Below, piece after piece: positions 9,806 through 19,506 of a stretch of DNA of 64,000 nucleotides; within the stretch, counting starts at the first letter, position 1; each line of letters opens with the position of its first letter. The notes under the pieces are model-generated. The model was not told where the DNA came from and ran no database searches. It saw only the letters and a list, made by a program, of their open reading frames with translations. Location: the NCBI GenBank assembly GCA_003640645.1, contig QGHH01000005.1:124001-188000 (forward strand), given 5' to 3'. Source of the stretch: Fredinandcohnia aciditolerans (GTDB lineage: Bacteria; Bacillota; Bacilli; Bacillales; Bacillaceae_L). The position numbers were made by a program, and so were the translations under genes.

Positions 9806-10705
9806 ATGTTAACTGATATGCATGTGGCTATTATAGGTGGAGATGCACGACAGTTGGAAGTAATCCGTAAACTAATTGAATTAGATGCAAGGCTTTCTTT
9901 AATAGGATTCGATCAATTAGATCATGGGTTTACTGGAGCATCAAAAGAACGATTAGACGAAATCGACTTTACAGATATAGATGCAATTATTTTACCGGTA
10001 TCAGGAACAAACAGTGTAGGAGAGGTTGAAACGATTTTTTCAAATGAAACAGTCGTCTTATCTGAAGATATTCTATCACAAACACCTGAACACTGTGTTG
10101 TCTATTCGGGAATTAGCAATTCCTATTTAGATGGGATTATAAAGGCAACCAATCGAAAATTAGTGCGTTTATTTGAAAGAGACGATGTTGCAATTTATAA
10201 TTCCATTCCAACCGTTGAAGGAACCATTATGATGGTAATTCAACATACTGATATTACCATTCATAATTCAAGAGTGGCTGTACTAGGTCTTGGCAGAGTT
10301 GGAATGAGTGTTGCAAGAAGCTTTGCTGCTTTAGGGGCAAATGTTAAAGTTGGTGCAAGAAAAACTGAGCATATTGCAAGAATTACAGAAATGGGATTGA
10401 CGCCTTTTCAACTATCAGATATTGCTGAAGAAGTTAAGGATATCGATGTTTGTATTAATACAATCCCACACTTAATCGTGACGGCAAGTGTGATTTCCAA
10501 AATGCCTGCCCATACATTGATTGTTGATCTAGCCTCTAAACCCGGGGGAACAGATTTTAGATATGCAGAAAAAAGAGGGATAAAAGCCTTATTAGCACCT
10601 GGGTTACCTGGTATTGTCGCTCCAAAGACAGCCGGTCAAATAGTTGCGAATGTATTATCTCAACTACTTCTTGAGTTATTACAACAAAGAGAGGAGAACG
10701 AATAA
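9806..10705 (+). CDS. dpaA: Dipicolinate synthase subunit A
   Basis: DpaA (SpoVFA, 299 aa) is the dinucleotide-binding subunit of the mother-cell enzyme that oxidises the DapA product to dipicolinic acid, the spore-core chelator. The N-terminal VAIIGGDARQLE and the Rossmann motif VLGLGRVG near residue 155 are diagnostic. The ATG at 9806 matches the family start, 7 nt after AAGGTGAT. dpaB follows with a single-base gap. Confidence 0.97.
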   Translation: MLTDMHVAIIGGDARQLEVIRKLIELDARLSLIGFDQLDHGFTGASKERLDEIDFTDIDAIILPVSGTNSVGEVETIFSNETVVLSEDILSQTPEHCVVYSGISNSYLDGIIKATNRKLVRLFERDDVAIYNSIPTVEGTIMMVIQHTDITIHNSRVAVLGLGRVGMSVARSFAALGANVKVGARKTEHIARITEMGLTPFQLSDIAEEVKDIDVCINTIPHLIVTASVISKMPAHTLIVDLASKPGGTDFRYAEKRGIKALLAPGLPGIVAPKTAGQIVANVLSQLLLELLQQREENE

Positions 10706-10706
10706 T

Positions 10707-11312
10707 ATGGCTTCATTAAAAGGAAAAAGAATCGGATTTGGTCTTACAGGATCTCATTGTACGTACGATGCTGTATTTCCAGAAATAGTTAGACTGGTTG
10801 ATGAGGGTGCTGAAGTAATACCTGTTGTGTCGTGGACTGTTCAATCAACAAATACGCGTTTTGGAGAAGGAGCAGAGTGGATTGAAAGAATTGAAAAAGC
10901 GACAGGGAATAAAGCAATTGACTCGATTGTAAAAGCAGAACCATTAGGTCCCAAAATCCCTCTTGATTGCATGGTGATTGCTCCACTTACAGGGAATTCA
11001 ATGAGTAAATTCGCGAATGCATTAACCGATTCTCCAGTCTTAATGGCTGCTAAAGCAACCTTACGTAATCAGTCCCCTGTTGTTTTGGGAATATCCACAA
11101 ATGACGCATTAGGTTTAAATGGTGTGAACCTAATGAGGTTAATGGCAACAAAAAATATATACTTTATTCCGTATGGCCAAGATGCGCCAACAAAAAAACC
11201 TAATTCAATGGTTGCGCGTATGACGATGTTAAGGGACACTGTTGCTGCAGCAATTGAAGGAAAGCAATTACAACCGGTAATTGTAGAAAGATTTCGTGAC
11301 GACGAAGAATAA
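10707..11312 (+). CDS. dpaB: Dipicolinate synthase subunit B
   Basis: DpaB (SpoVFB, 201 aa) is the flavoprotein-like subunit of dipicolinate synthase, with a decarboxylase-type fold (GFGLTGSHCTYD at the N-terminus, then MVIAPLTGNSMSK). It works with DpaA. The ATG at 10707 follows GAGGAGAAC. The following operon asd-dapG-dapA supplies the substrate. Confidence 0.97.
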   Translation: MASLKGKRIGFGLTGSHCTYDAVFPEIVRLVDEGAEVIPVVSWTVQSTNTRFGEGAEWIERIEKATGNKAIDSIVKAEPLGPKIPLDCMVIAPLTGNSMSKFANALTDSPVLMAAKATLRNQSPVVLGISTNDALGLNGVNLMRLMATKNIYFIPYGQDAPTKKPNSMVARMTMLRDTVAAAIEGKQLQPVIVERFRDDEE

Positions 11313-11438
11313 CGAAAATTTTTTGAATAAAGGGGAAAGAATGAAAATTCTTCTCTCCTTTAGTACTTGTATGTGGTAAAATATATATCATTAAACGTAA
11401 ATTAGACGTTCTAGTAATACTCGGAAGGGGAATTTCAA

Positions 11439-12491
11439 ATGACAGTAGAAAAAGAATTACATGTTACGGTTGTAGGTGCTACAGGTGCTGTAGGAATGCA
11501 AATGATCAAAACACTTGAAGAAACGGATTTTCCATTAACTAAATTAACTTTATTATCATCAGAACGTTCTGCTGGTAAAAAGATTGAGTATAAAGGTAAA
11601 GAAATAACAGTTGAGGTTGCAACACCAGAAAAATTTGAAGGTGTTGATATTGCCTTATTTAGTGCTGGAGGAGGAGTATCAAAAGAACTAGCTCCTGAAG
11701 CAGTTAAGCGAGGTGCAATTGTAGTTGATAACACAAGTGCATATAGAATGGATGAAAATGTGCCATTAGTAGTACCAGAGGTAAACGAAAATGACCTTTT
11801 AAAACACAATGGAATTATTGCAAATCCAAACTGTTCTACTATCCAAATGGTTGTTGCTTTAGAACCAATTCGCAAGGCTTATGGTTTATCCAAAGTTATT
11901 GTATCAACATATCAAGCCGTTTCAGGATCCGGAGTTGCTGCGATTCAAGAAATGAATGAGCAAACGAAGGAAATTATCGAGGGTAATGAAGTTACTCCAA
12001 AGATCTTACCTGTAAAAGGAGACAAAAAGCATTACCAGATTGCTTTTAATGCTATTCCACAAATCGATAAATTTGAGGATAATGGGTTCACTTTTGAAGA
12101 AATGAAAATGATTAACGAAACTAAGAAAATTATGCATTTACCTGATCTTCATGTTGCTGCAACTTGTGTTCGTTTACCAGTTGAAACAGGACATTCAGAA
12201 TCTGTTTACTTTGAAACAACTAAAAATGATGTGTCTGCACAAGACGTAAAAGAATTATTATCTTCTGCACCAGGAATTGTATTAGAAGACAATCCAGCAG
12301 AGCAAGTATATCCAATGCCAATTCATGCAGTTGGGAAAAAAGATGTGTTCGTTGGAAGAATCAGAAAAGACCTAGACCAGGATAATGGATTCCATATGTG
12401 GGTAGTATCTGACAATCTACTAAAAGGTGCTGCATGGAACTCCGTACAAATTGCTGGTAGTCTTATTAAGCTAGGCTTAGTAGCAAAATAA
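11439..12491 (+). CDS. asd: Aspartate-semialdehyde dehydrogenase
   Basis: Asd (350 aa) reduces aspartyl phosphate to aspartate semialdehyde with NADPH, the branch point to lysine/DPA, threonine and methionine. The N-terminal VVGATGAVG motif binds the nucleotide; the active-site Cys is residue 132 in NPNCST. A GGAAGGGG ribosome-binding site precedes the ATG. dapG follows after 29 bp. Confidence 0.97.
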   Translation: MTVEKELHVTVVGATGAVGMQMIKTLEETDFPLTKLTLLSSERSAGKKIEYKGKEITVEVATPEKFEGVDIALFSAGGGVSKELAPEAVKRGAIVVDNTSAYRMDENVPLVVPEVNENDLLKHNGIIANPNCSTIQMVVALEPIRKAYGLSKVIVSTYQAVSGSGVAAIQEMNEQTKEIIEGNEVTPKILPVKGDKKHYQIAFNAIPQIDKFEDNGFTFEEMKMINETKKIMHLPDLHVAATCVRLPVETGHSESVYFETTKNDVSAQDVKELLSSAPGIVLEDNPAEQVYPMPIHAVGKKDVFVGRIRKDLDQDNGFHMWVVSDNLLKGAAWNSVQIAGSLIKLGLVAK

Positions 12492-12520
12492 TCGTTTGAA
12501 CCAAAACATGAGGTGGTTTC

Positions 12521-13762
12521 ATGAAAATCGTTGTTCAAAAATTTGGCGGAACCTCAGTCCGGGATGAAGAATCAAGGGAAAGAGCAAGAAAACATATTGA
12601 AAGTACCGTCTCGGAAGGATATAAAGTAGTTGTCGTTGTATCAGCTATGGGGAGAATGGGTGACCCATATGCAACTGATACACTTTTGAGCTTAGTAGGG
12701 GAGCAAAATCCAGCAATTAGCGATAGGGAAATGGATATGCTAGTGTCCTGCGGAGAAATTATCTCTAGTGTTGTTTTTACTAATATGTTAAACCAAGCTG
12801 GGATCTCTGCGGCTGCCTTAAATGGGGGGCAGGCTGGTTTCCGGACAAATGGTGATCATACAAATGCTAGAATTATTGAAATGAAGTGTGACCGTTTGCT
12901 ACAAACACTTGATACCCATGATGTTGTAGTCGTCACAGGCTTTCAAGGAATCTCTAATACAGGTGACATTACAACCTTAGGTAGAGGTGGAAGTGATACG
13001 TCTGCAGCGGCACTTGGTGTTGCATTACAAGCTGAGTGGATTGATATTTTTACAGATGTAGAAGGTGTTATGACAGCAGACCCACGAATCGTTGGTGATG
13101 CAAAGCCGTTATCAGTCGTAACATATAACGAAATCGTGAACATGGCGTACCAAGGTGCAAAAGTAATTCATCCACGTGCAGTTGAAATTGCAATGGATGC
13201 AAAGGTACCAATTAGGGTGCGTTCAACATATACGGATGCACCTGGTACACTTGTAACAACAATTGATAAACGTCGGGGTGTCGAGGTCAAGGATCGATTA
13301 ATTACAGGTATTGCACACGTGACAAATGTAACGCAATTAAAAGTTCAAGCAAAAAAAGGCCAATACAACCTTCAAACAGAAGTATTTAAGGCGATGGCCA
13401 ATGAAAAAATAAGCGTGGATTTTTTCAACATCACACCAAATGGTGTTGTTTATACTGTCTCGGGGGAAATGACAACCCGAGCAGTTAATAAACTGAAAGA
13501 ATTGGGTTATGAACCTCAGGTAACTGAAAAATGTGCGAAGGTTGCGACTGTTGGTGCGGGTATGAACGGCGTACCTGGAGTGACTGCTAGAATTGTTACA
13601 GCACTTTCAGAAAAAGGAATTCAAATTTTGCAATCGGCAGATAGTCTATCAACCATTTGGGTACTTGTTAAAGAATCTGAAATGAAGGAAGCCATTAACG
13701 CTCTTCATAAAGCATTCCATTTATCTGATGGACCTGTTGGAGCAGAAGTGGTAGACTTTTAA
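12521..13762 (+). CDS. dapG: Aspartokinase I (diaminopimelate-sensitive type)
   Basis: DapG (413 aa) phosphorylates aspartate in the first step of the DAP/lysine/DPA pathway. The KFGGTSV motif is at residues 7-13, GRGGSDTSA lies near 150, and two ACT domains form the C-terminal third. Its place between asd and dapA makes it the DapG isoenzyme, which in B. subtilis is inhibited by meso-diaminopimelate. The length is normal. Confidence 0.96.
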   Translation: MKIVVQKFGGTSVRDEESRERARKHIESTVSEGYKVVVVVSAMGRMGDPYATDTLLSLVGEQNPAISDREMDMLVSCGEIISSVVFTNMLNQAGISAAALNGGQAGFRTNGDHTNARIIEMKCDRLLQTLDTHDVVVVTGFQGISNTGDITTLGRGGSDTSAAALGVALQAEWIDIFTDVEGVMTADPRIVGDAKPLSVVTYNEIVNMAYQGAKVIHPRAVEIAMDAKVPIRVRSTYTDAPGTLVTTIDKRRGVEVKDRLITGIAHVTNVTQLKVQAKKGQYNLQTEVFKAMANEKISVDFFNITPNGVVYTVSGEMTTRAVNKLKELGYEPQVTEKCAKVATVGAGMNGVPGVTARIVTALSEKGIQILQSADSLSTIWVLVKESEMKEAINALHKAFHLSDGPVGAEVVDF

Positions 13763-13774
13763 GGGAACAATTAA

Positions 13775-13807
13775 GGGAACCTCCGTAATGGAGGAGTCCC
13801 TTTCTTT
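13775..13807 (+). terminator. Terminator or attenuator between dapG and dapA
   Basis: GGGAACCTCC and GGAGGAGTCCC arms followed by TTTCTTT, just before a new promoter. Confidence 0.75.
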
Positions 13808-13834
13808 AACATATCGTTTCATTTCATGTATAAT
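13806..13834 (+). promoter_or_regulatory. Sigma-A promoter of dapA
   Basis: TTAACA (13806-13811), a 17-bp spacer and a perfect TATAAT (13829-13834). It gives dapA its own start beside read-through from dapG. Confidence 0.75.
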
Positions 13835-13901
13835 TTTTTTAAGCAAGCCTAGGTTTTTCGGAAATAAGCCTAGCGTAATTGATGGGGGTAGGTGTAAAAG
13901 C

Positions 13902-14771
13902 ATGATTGATTTTGGAAGAATTTCTACAGCTATGGTGACACCATTTGATAATAAAGGAAATATCGATTTCGGTAAAACAACTCAGTTGATTAATTATTTA
14001 ATAAATACTGGTACTGAATCATTGGTTGTAGCAGGGACAACTGGTGAATCTCCTACATTATCTTCCGAGGAAAAAGTAGCTCTTTTCCGTCACGTTGTAA
14101 AAGTTGTGGATGGTCGGGTTCCAGTAATAGCTGGAACAGGTAGCAATAATACGTATGCATCCATGGAGTTAACAAAAAAAGCACAAGAAGCCGGTGTTGA
14201 TGCCATAATGCTTGTTGTCCCATATTACAATAAGCCAAGTCAAGAAGGACTCTATCAGCATTTTAAAACAATTGCTGAAAGTACAAAACTACCTATTATG
14301 CTTTACAATATTCCAGGTAGATCGGTTATTAATATGTCAGTAGAAACCATTGTTAAATTGTCAAAGATACAAAATATCGTTGCTGTTAAAGAAGCAAGTG
14401 GAAGCCTAGAAGCAATGACTGAAATAATTGCTAATACTGATGAGAGTTTTGATTTATACAGTGGGGATGATGGAATTACATTGCCGGCTCTTTCAATTGG
14501 AGCAAAAGGTGTTGTTTCAGTTGCTGCCCATGTGATTGGTAATGAAATGCAACAGATGGTTACAGCCTATTTAACAGGAAACAATACTGAAGCGGCTATA
14601 CAGCATCAAAAACTTTTACCAATTATGAAGGGACTATTCACTGCACCAAATCCGGTTCCGGTAAAAACAGCTCTTCAAATTAAGGGATTAGACGTCGGCT
14701 CAGTTCGATTACCATTAGTTCCACTAAATGAACAAGAACGAATTGAATTAACAAAATTAATAGGAAAATAA
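13902..14771 (+). CDS. dapA: 4-hydroxy-tetrahydrodipicolinate synthase
   Basis: DapA (289 aa) condenses pyruvate with aspartate semialdehyde, giving the precursor of both diaminopimelate/lysine and dipicolinate. AGTTGESPTL binds pyruvate, and the Schiff-base Lys is residue 163 in VAVKEASG. The ATG at 13902 follows GGGGGTAGGTG and matches family starts; a longer in-frame ORF from 13788 reads through the promoter and terminator and is rejected. Confidence 0.97.
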   Translation: MIDFGRISTAMVTPFDNKGNIDFGKTTQLINYLINTGTESLVVAGTTGESPTLSSEEKVALFRHVVKVVDGRVPVIAGTGSNNTYASMELTKKAQEAGVDAIMLVVPYYNKPSQEGLYQHFKTIAESTKLPIMLYNIPGRSVINMSVETIVKLSKIQNIVAVKEASGSLEAMTEIIANTDESFDLYSGDDGITLPALSIGAKGVVSVAAHVIGNEMQQMVTAYLTGNNTEAAIQHQKLLPIMKGLFTAPNPVPVKTALQIKGLDVGSVRLPLVPLNEQERIELTKLIGK

Positions 14772-14781
14772 AAATCGTGCT

Positions 14782-14813
14782 AAAAAGTCAATCAAACTGA
14801 TTGGCTTTTTTCT
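14782..14813 (+). terminator. Terminator after dapA
   Basis: AAAAAGTCAATC and GATTGGCTTTTT arms around AAACT, followed by TCTTTC. Confidence 0.92.
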
Positions 14814-14886
14814 TTCGCCCACTTTCGAGAATGAAATAGCACCATGTGTTTATACTAAATGGTAAATGGGTTGAAAGGAGAATACA

Positions 14887-15642
14887 ATGAATAATAATCA
14901 ATACATAAATGCAGATCAACCACAAGGGGATCAGGATAAAAATGAAACCAAGGGCTCATCATTAGTTGATAAGATTCAACAACTAGGACAAACCAATGTC
15001 CCTCAAATGTCAAATGACAGTAAAATACATTGCCTTACAATTGTTGGTCAAATTGAAGGTCATATTCAATTACCTCCCCAAAATAAAACAACTAAATATG
15101 AACATGTTATACCTCAAATAGTTGCGATTGAACAAAACCCAAAAATTGAAGGTTTATTAGTTATTTTAAATACAGTTGGGGGAGATGTTGAGGCAGGGCT
15201 TGCAATATCAGAAATGCTTGCATCACTCTCAAAACCAACTGTTTCAATTGTTTTAGGGGGCGGTCACTCGATAGGTGTTCCAATTGCCGTGGCGTGTGAT
15301 TATTCATTTATTGCTGAAACGGCGACGATGACAATCCATCCTGTAAGACTAACCGGTCTAGTTATCGGTGTACCTCAAACATTTGAGTACTTAGATAAAA
15401 TGCAAGAGCGCGTGGTTAATTTTGTAATAGGGCACTCGCAAATAACCGAAGATAAATTCAAGGAATTGATGTTTTCAAAAGGCAATTTAACAAGGGATAT
15501 TGGTACTAATGTCATAGGTTCTGATGCAGTAAAATATGGGCTAATTAATGAAATTGGTGGAATTGGACAGGCCATTAAGAAATTAAATCAGTTAATTGAT
15601 GAGAGAAATGTAACTGAAGAAAGCGGGCAGATGATTCAATGA
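14887..15642 (+). CDS. tepA: ClpP-like translocation-enhancing protein TepA
   Basis: A 251-aa ClpP/crotonase-fold serine peptidase of the TepA (YmfB) family. The candidate nucleophile is Ser128 in GGGHSIG and the His is in MTIHPVRL. The first 50 residues are hydrophilic and poorly conserved. B. subtilis TepA has been linked to early protein secretion and degradation of small spore proteins. It overlaps ylzJ by four bases. Confidence 0.92.
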   Translation: MNNNQYINADQPQGDQDKNETKGSSLVDKIQQLGQTNVPQMSNDSKIHCLTIVGQIEGHIQLPPQNKTTKYEHVIPQIVAIEQNPKIEGLLVILNTVGGDVEAGLAISEMLASLSKPTVSIVLGGGHSIGVPIAVACDYSFIAETATMTIHPVRLTGLVIGVPQTFEYLDKMQERVVNFVIGHSQITEDKFKELMFSKGNLTRDIGTNVIGSDAVKYGLINEIGGIGQAIKKLNQLIDERNVTEESGQMIQ

Positions 15643-15848
15643 TTCTATACACTATGATGCCACAAGAGCTAATTTATCCACAAACTGAAATGGAAGAAAG
15701 TAATTTTAAGTATGTTGATATTAACGGTGTTTCACTTGCCGTTAGCCAAGCTGGAAATGGTGAATACACAATTGAAAGAGTCATGAGCACCGACCCACAG
15801 CACTTCTTAGACGGAAGATACTCTCCTGGTCAAAAAATTAGATTTTAG
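15639..15848 (+). CDS. ylzJ: YlzJ-like small protein
   Basis: A 69-aa protein of the YlzJ family, translationally coupled to tepA through an ATGA overlap. It has no membrane segment or known motif. Its constant position between tepA and spoIIIE supports the assignment. Function unknown. Confidence 0.85.
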   Translation: MILYTMMPQELIYPQTEMEESNFKYVDINGVSLAVSQAGNGEYTIERVMSTDPQHFLDGRYSPGQKIRF

Positions 15849-15895
15849 TTTACAAACAATTTTTGCTCATTCTTGTGAAATCATTGGGTTTTACA

Positions 15896-15984
15896 AACCT
15901 TTCAACTTTGGCTGAAAGGTTGTCAAAAAGTCAATTAGTTAAAGGGCAAGCAAGCTTGTCCCTACCTTCATTGACTTTTTGACA
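15896..15984. repeat. Two adjacent large inverted repeats before spoIIIE
   Basis: A 9-bp perfect stem AACCTTTCA/TGAAAGGTT (15896-15921) abuts a 14-bp perfect stem TGTCAAAAAGTCAA/TTGACTTTTTGACA (15921-15934 with 15971-15984). The second encloses a further GGGCAAGC/GCTTGTCCC stem with one bulge. It could end ylzJ transcription or be a small dispersed palindromic element. The 290-bp gap also holds the spoIIIE promoter. Confidence 0.85.
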
Positions 15985-16032
15985 AATGGGCTGAAATGAC
16001 CAAGTGTAGTATTGAGCCTATCATTTCATCAA

Positions 16033-16062
16033 TTGTCCTAAATTGGTATAATGTGCTATAAT
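16033..16062 (+). promoter_or_regulatory. Sigma-A promoter of spoIIIE
   Basis: TTGTCC (16033-16038), 18 bp, perfect TATAAT (16057-16062). Confidence 0.7.
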
Positions 16063-16083
16063 TTAACTAATTTCATCGCGTAG

Positions 16084-16111
16084 GCAGCCATGTTGTGGCT
16101 GCTTCTTTCTT
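16084..16111 (+). terminator. Terminator-like hairpin in the spoIIIE leader
   Basis: GCAGCCA/TGGCTGC, a 7-bp perfect stem with a TGTTG loop, followed by TTCTTTCTT. It lies about 15 nt after the predicted start point and 37 nt before the start codon, so it may act as an attenuator. Confidence 0.6.
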
Positions 16112-16138
16112 ATTATTGATAGGTAGAGTAGGTGTAGT

Positions 16139-18472
16139 ATGGCAAAACGAAAACGTAGACAGTCGAAGCGGAAAGATGAGTGGAAAAAAACTCTTAAATT
16201 TGAATTGCTAGGATTATTATTACTAGCTTTAGCCTGCATTGGTTTAGCAAGACTTGGCACGGTAGGAACAGGTCTTGTCTATTTATTTCGATTTTTCCTT
16301 GGGAATTGGGACATTCTTGGATTAATTGGATTATTGCTTATATCATTGTATATCATTTGGAATCGATCTCTACCGAAAATGATTACTAGGCAATTGATTG
16401 GTGTCTACTTAATAATAAGCGCCATGCTGTTATTAAGTCATATTCCATTATTCAATTTACAAACAAATGAAGGCAAATTTACTGACCCGAGTGTTATTAA
16501 AAATACCTGGAGCATGTTTTGGGCTGTTGTAAATGGTGATACAAGTTCGACAGATTTAGGCGGAGGAATGATTGGTTCTATTCTTTTTGCAGCCTCTTAT
16601 TTTTTATTTGATGAAGCGGGGACAAAAATCATTTCTGTCTTTTTAATTGTAATTGGTGGTGTACTTGTTACGGGAAAATCACTTCATGATACAATTGCGA
16701 AAATCTTTGGTCCAATTGTTACATTCATACGCAATCAATGGATTGCATTTATGGATGACACGGTGAATTGGTTTCAGCAACGGAAAAGTCAGCCTAAAAA
16801 AGAAAAGCAGAAAAAGAAAAAGGAGCCTAAAATAAAGGGTGATCAAGCATCAGCAGATGATGATATCGATGATGATGTACCTGTTGAAATTCCTATTGAA
16901 CCGATTATTTCAAACTTTGCCGATAAGGCCTATACAAAAGAACAAGTGGCTCAAACTGAAAAACATCAGCAAAAACAACGTGTTACAGAAGAAGATAGTG
17001 ATGAAAAGATGCCAATCACCTTTACAGAAGGTGAATTAGAGAATGTTGATTATGAACTGCCACCCATTGAGCTGTTGCATCCACCGAAGCAGACAAGTCA
17101 AAGCGCAGAACATGAAAATATTTATGAAAATGCTAGAAAGCTAGAGAAAACATTCCATAGTTTTGGTGTAAAAGCAAAGGTTACAAAAGTCCACCTTGGT
17201 CCTGCTGTTACAAAATATGAGGTGTACCCGGATGTTGGAGTTAAAGTTAGTAAAATCGTAAATTTAAGTGATGACCTAGCCCTCGCATTAGCTGCAAAAG
17301 ATATTCGGATTGAAGCGCCAATTCCTGGAAAATCTGCAGTTGGAATTGAGGTTCCTAACTCTGAAATTGCTGTAGTGTCTTTACGTGAAGTACTTGAAGA
17401 TACTGAACCGCAGCGTTCAGACGCTAAATTGTTAATCGGACTTGGCCGCGATATCTCGGGTGAAGCAAAATTTGCTGAACTAAACAAAATGCCTCACCTG
17501 TTAGTAGCTGGTGCAACGGGTAGTGGTAAGAGTGTTTGTATTAATGGCATAATTACCAGCGTGCTTATGAGGGCGAAACCACATGAAGTAAAAATGATGA
17601 TGATTGACCCGAAAATGGTTGAGTTAAATGTCTATAATGGAATACCACATTTATTGGCTCCTGTTGTGACAGATCCTAAGAAAGCGTCACAAGCTCTTAA
17701 GAAAGTCGTAAATGAGATGGAACGAAGATATGAATTATTCTCCCATACCCACACAAGAAATATTGAAGGTTATAATGAATATATTCGTCGCCATAATAGT
17801 GAGGAAGATGCGAAACAACCAACTCTCCCTTACATTATTGTAATCGTAGACGAATTAGCAGATCTTATGATGGTCGCTTCATCAGAAGTTGAAGATTCTA
17901 TCACACGTCTAGCACAAATGGCACGTGCTGCTGGAATACACTTGATCATAGCAACACAAAGACCATCAGTAGATGTGATCACAGGGGTAATTAAAGCCAA
18001 TATCCCTTCCCGAATTGCTTTTAGTGTATCGTCTCAAACTGACTCGAGAACCATTTTAGATATGGGTGGAGCAGAAAAACTGTTAGGTCGAGGTGATATG
18101 CTATTTTTGCCAGTTGGAGCATCAAAACCTGTACGTGTTCAGGGAGCCTTTTTATCAGATGATGAAGTAGAAGAGGTAGTTAACTTTGTAATTGCCCAGC
18201 AAAAAGCTCAATATCAAGAAGAAATGATTCCTACCGATACTGTTGAAACTACGGAAGAAGTGGATGATGAATTATATGATGATGCTGTACAGCTCGTAAT
18301 TGAAATGCAAACGGCATCTGTCTCGATGTTACAGCGTAGATTTCGTGTTGGTTATACGAGAGCAGCAAGATTGATTGATGCTATGGAAGCAAGGGGTGTA
18401 GTCGGTCCTTATGAAGGTAGCAAGCCAAGAGCTGTCCTTGTTACATCTAAAAATGAAGAAGTAGGAAGTTAG
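16139..18472 (+). CDS. spoIIIE: DNA translocase SpoIIIE/FtsK
   Basis: SpoIIIE (777 aa) pumps the chromosome into the forespore through the polar septum. Four membrane helices lie within about residues 20-190, followed by an acidic, lysine-rich linker. The FtsK motor has Walker [10 protein letters not shown] from residue 458 and Walker [14 protein letters not shown]-terminal winged-helix gamma domain ([19 protein letters not shown]) recognises SRS sequences. Length and layout match B. subtilis SpoIIIE. Confidence 0.97.
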   Translation: MAKRKRRQSKRKDEWKKTLKFELLGLLLLALACIGLARLGTVGTGLVYLFRFFLGNWDILGLIGLLLISLYIIWNRSLPKMITRQLIGVYLIISAMLLLSHIPLFNLQTNEGKFTDPSVIKNTWSMFWAVVNGDTSSTDLGGGMIGSILFAASYFLFDEAGTKIISVFLIVIGGVLVTGKSLHDTIAKIFGPIVTFIRNQWIAFMDDTVNWFQQRKSQPKKEKQKKKKEPKIKGDQASADDDIDDDVPVEIPIEPIISNFADKAYTKEQVAQTEKHQQKQRVTEEDSDEKMPITFTEGELENVDYELPPIELLHPPKQTSQSAEHENIYENARKLEKTFHSFGVKAKVTKVHLGPAVTKYEVYPDVGVKVSKIVNLSDDLALALAAKDIRIEAPIPGKSAVGIEVPNSEIAVVSLREVLEDTEPQRSDAKLLIGLGRDISGEAKFAELNKMPHLLVAGATGSGKSVCINGIITSVLMRAKPHEVKMMMIDPKMVELNVYNGIPHLLAPVVTDPKKASQALKKVVNEMERRYELFSHTHTRNIEGYNEYIRRHNSEEDAKQPTLPYIIVIVDELADLMMVASSEVEDSITRLAQMARAAGIHLIIATQRPSVDVITGVIKANIPSRIAFSVSSQTDSRTILDMGGAEKLLGRGDMLFLPVGASKPVRVQGAFLSDDEVEEVVNFVIAQQKAQYQEEMIPTDTVETTEEVDDELYDDAVQLVIEMQTASVSMLQRRFRVGYTRAARLIDAMEARGVVGPYEGSKPRAVLVTSKNEEVGS

Positions 18473-18528
18473 TTTTATGCAGTAAAGCTTTTTTTCAAAA
18501 GCAAGCGGCATTTGACTTATTTTTAACA

Positions 18529-18557
18529 AAAGAGGAGCTGTTGCTCTTCTTTTTTTC
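18529..18557 (+). terminator. Terminator after spoIIIE
   Basis: AAGAGGAGC and GCTCTTC arms with a TGTT loop and seven T. Confidence 0.85.
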
Positions 18558-18631
18558 GACAAATTACGCAATTCTTATTTATTTCTTTCAGAAAAGATGA
18601 TATATTTAATTTCGGATTAACATCGGTCTAA

Positions 18632-18647
18632 CATCAGAGGTCTGATG
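18632..18647 (+). promoter_or_regulatory. Palindromic operator candidate before ymfC
   Basis: CATCAGA-GG-TCTGATG is a perfect 7-bp-arm palindrome 29 bp before the ymfC start; a related half-site GGTCTAAC lies just upstream. Its place suggests autoregulation by the GntR protein. Confidence 0.6.
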
Positions 18648-18675
18648 ACTATACATAAAAATGGAGGAGTAGCAG

Positions 18676-19401
18676 ATGTCTATCAAGTTAGATAATCGAC
18701 CATTGTATTTGCAAGTAATAGATCAAATCAGACTTGATATCGAAAACGGTGTCTACAAAGAAAAGGAAAAACTACCATCAGAATTTCTCTTAGCAAAGCA
18801 ATTAGGAGTTAGTAGAGCAACTTTAAGAGAAGCTTTGCGAATTCTTGAAGAGGAAAATGTGATTATTAGAAGACATGGTGTAGGTACCTTTGTAAATGCG
18901 AAACCTCTGTTTAATTCAGGAATTGAGCAAATAAGTAGTATAACAGATATGATTATTCAAGCTGGAATGTCCCCTGGTACGATCTTTTTATCAAGAACGG
19001 TAAAAGAACCTACGGATAATGACATAAAGGGTTTTGGTTGTCCGGAAACTGAAGAAATTACAAAGATAGAAAGAGTACGTACAGCAAATGCTGAGCCTGT
19101 TGTGTACTGTATTGACAAAATTCTTTCGAAAAATTTACCAGCCAATTATTCACATGAGGAATCTCTCTTTGATTTATTGGAAAAAAAAGCAGGAAGAAAA
19201 ATTACTTACGCGGTTACCTATATTGAGCCAATTGGGTATCACGATACAATTTCTCCAATATTAAATTGTGACCCTGAAACAGCTTTATTGTTATTAAAAC
19301 AGATGCATTACGATGAAAATGATGAACCGATCCTTTTTTCACAAAACTATTTTCGGGCTGATAAATTTTCATTCCATGTCGTGAGAAAACGTGTGTTATA
19401 A
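18676..19401 (+). CDS. ymfC: GntR-family (HutC type) transcription regulator YmfC
   Basis: A 241-aa regulator with an N-terminal winged helix ([18 protein letters not shown]...[25 protein letters not shown] split over residues 9-60) and a C-terminal UTRA ligand domain. It matches B. subtilis YmfC in position after spoIIIE. The next genes encode a nucleoside-type ABC transporter, so a nucleoside or sugar effector and control of that operon are plausible but unproven. Confidence 0.9.
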   Translation: MSIKLDNRPLYLQVIDQIRLDIENGVYKEKEKLPSEFLLAKQLGVSRATLREALRILEEENVIIRRHGVGTFVNAKPLFNSGIEQISSITDMIIQAGMSPGTIFLSRTVKEPTDNDIKGFGCPETEEITKIERVRTANAEPVVYCIDKILSKNLPANYSHEESLFDLLEKKAGRKITYAVTYIEPIGYHDTISPILNCDPETALLLLKQMHYDENDEPILFSQNYFRADKFSFHVVRKRVL

Positions 19402-19506
19402 ATTTGTGAATAAATGCAAAATTTAAGGAGGTGAATAAGTAATCCATTACTAAGAGAAATATAAGTTAAGGATTTGTAAAATAATAAATTTTCAGGGGGT
19501 AATTCC

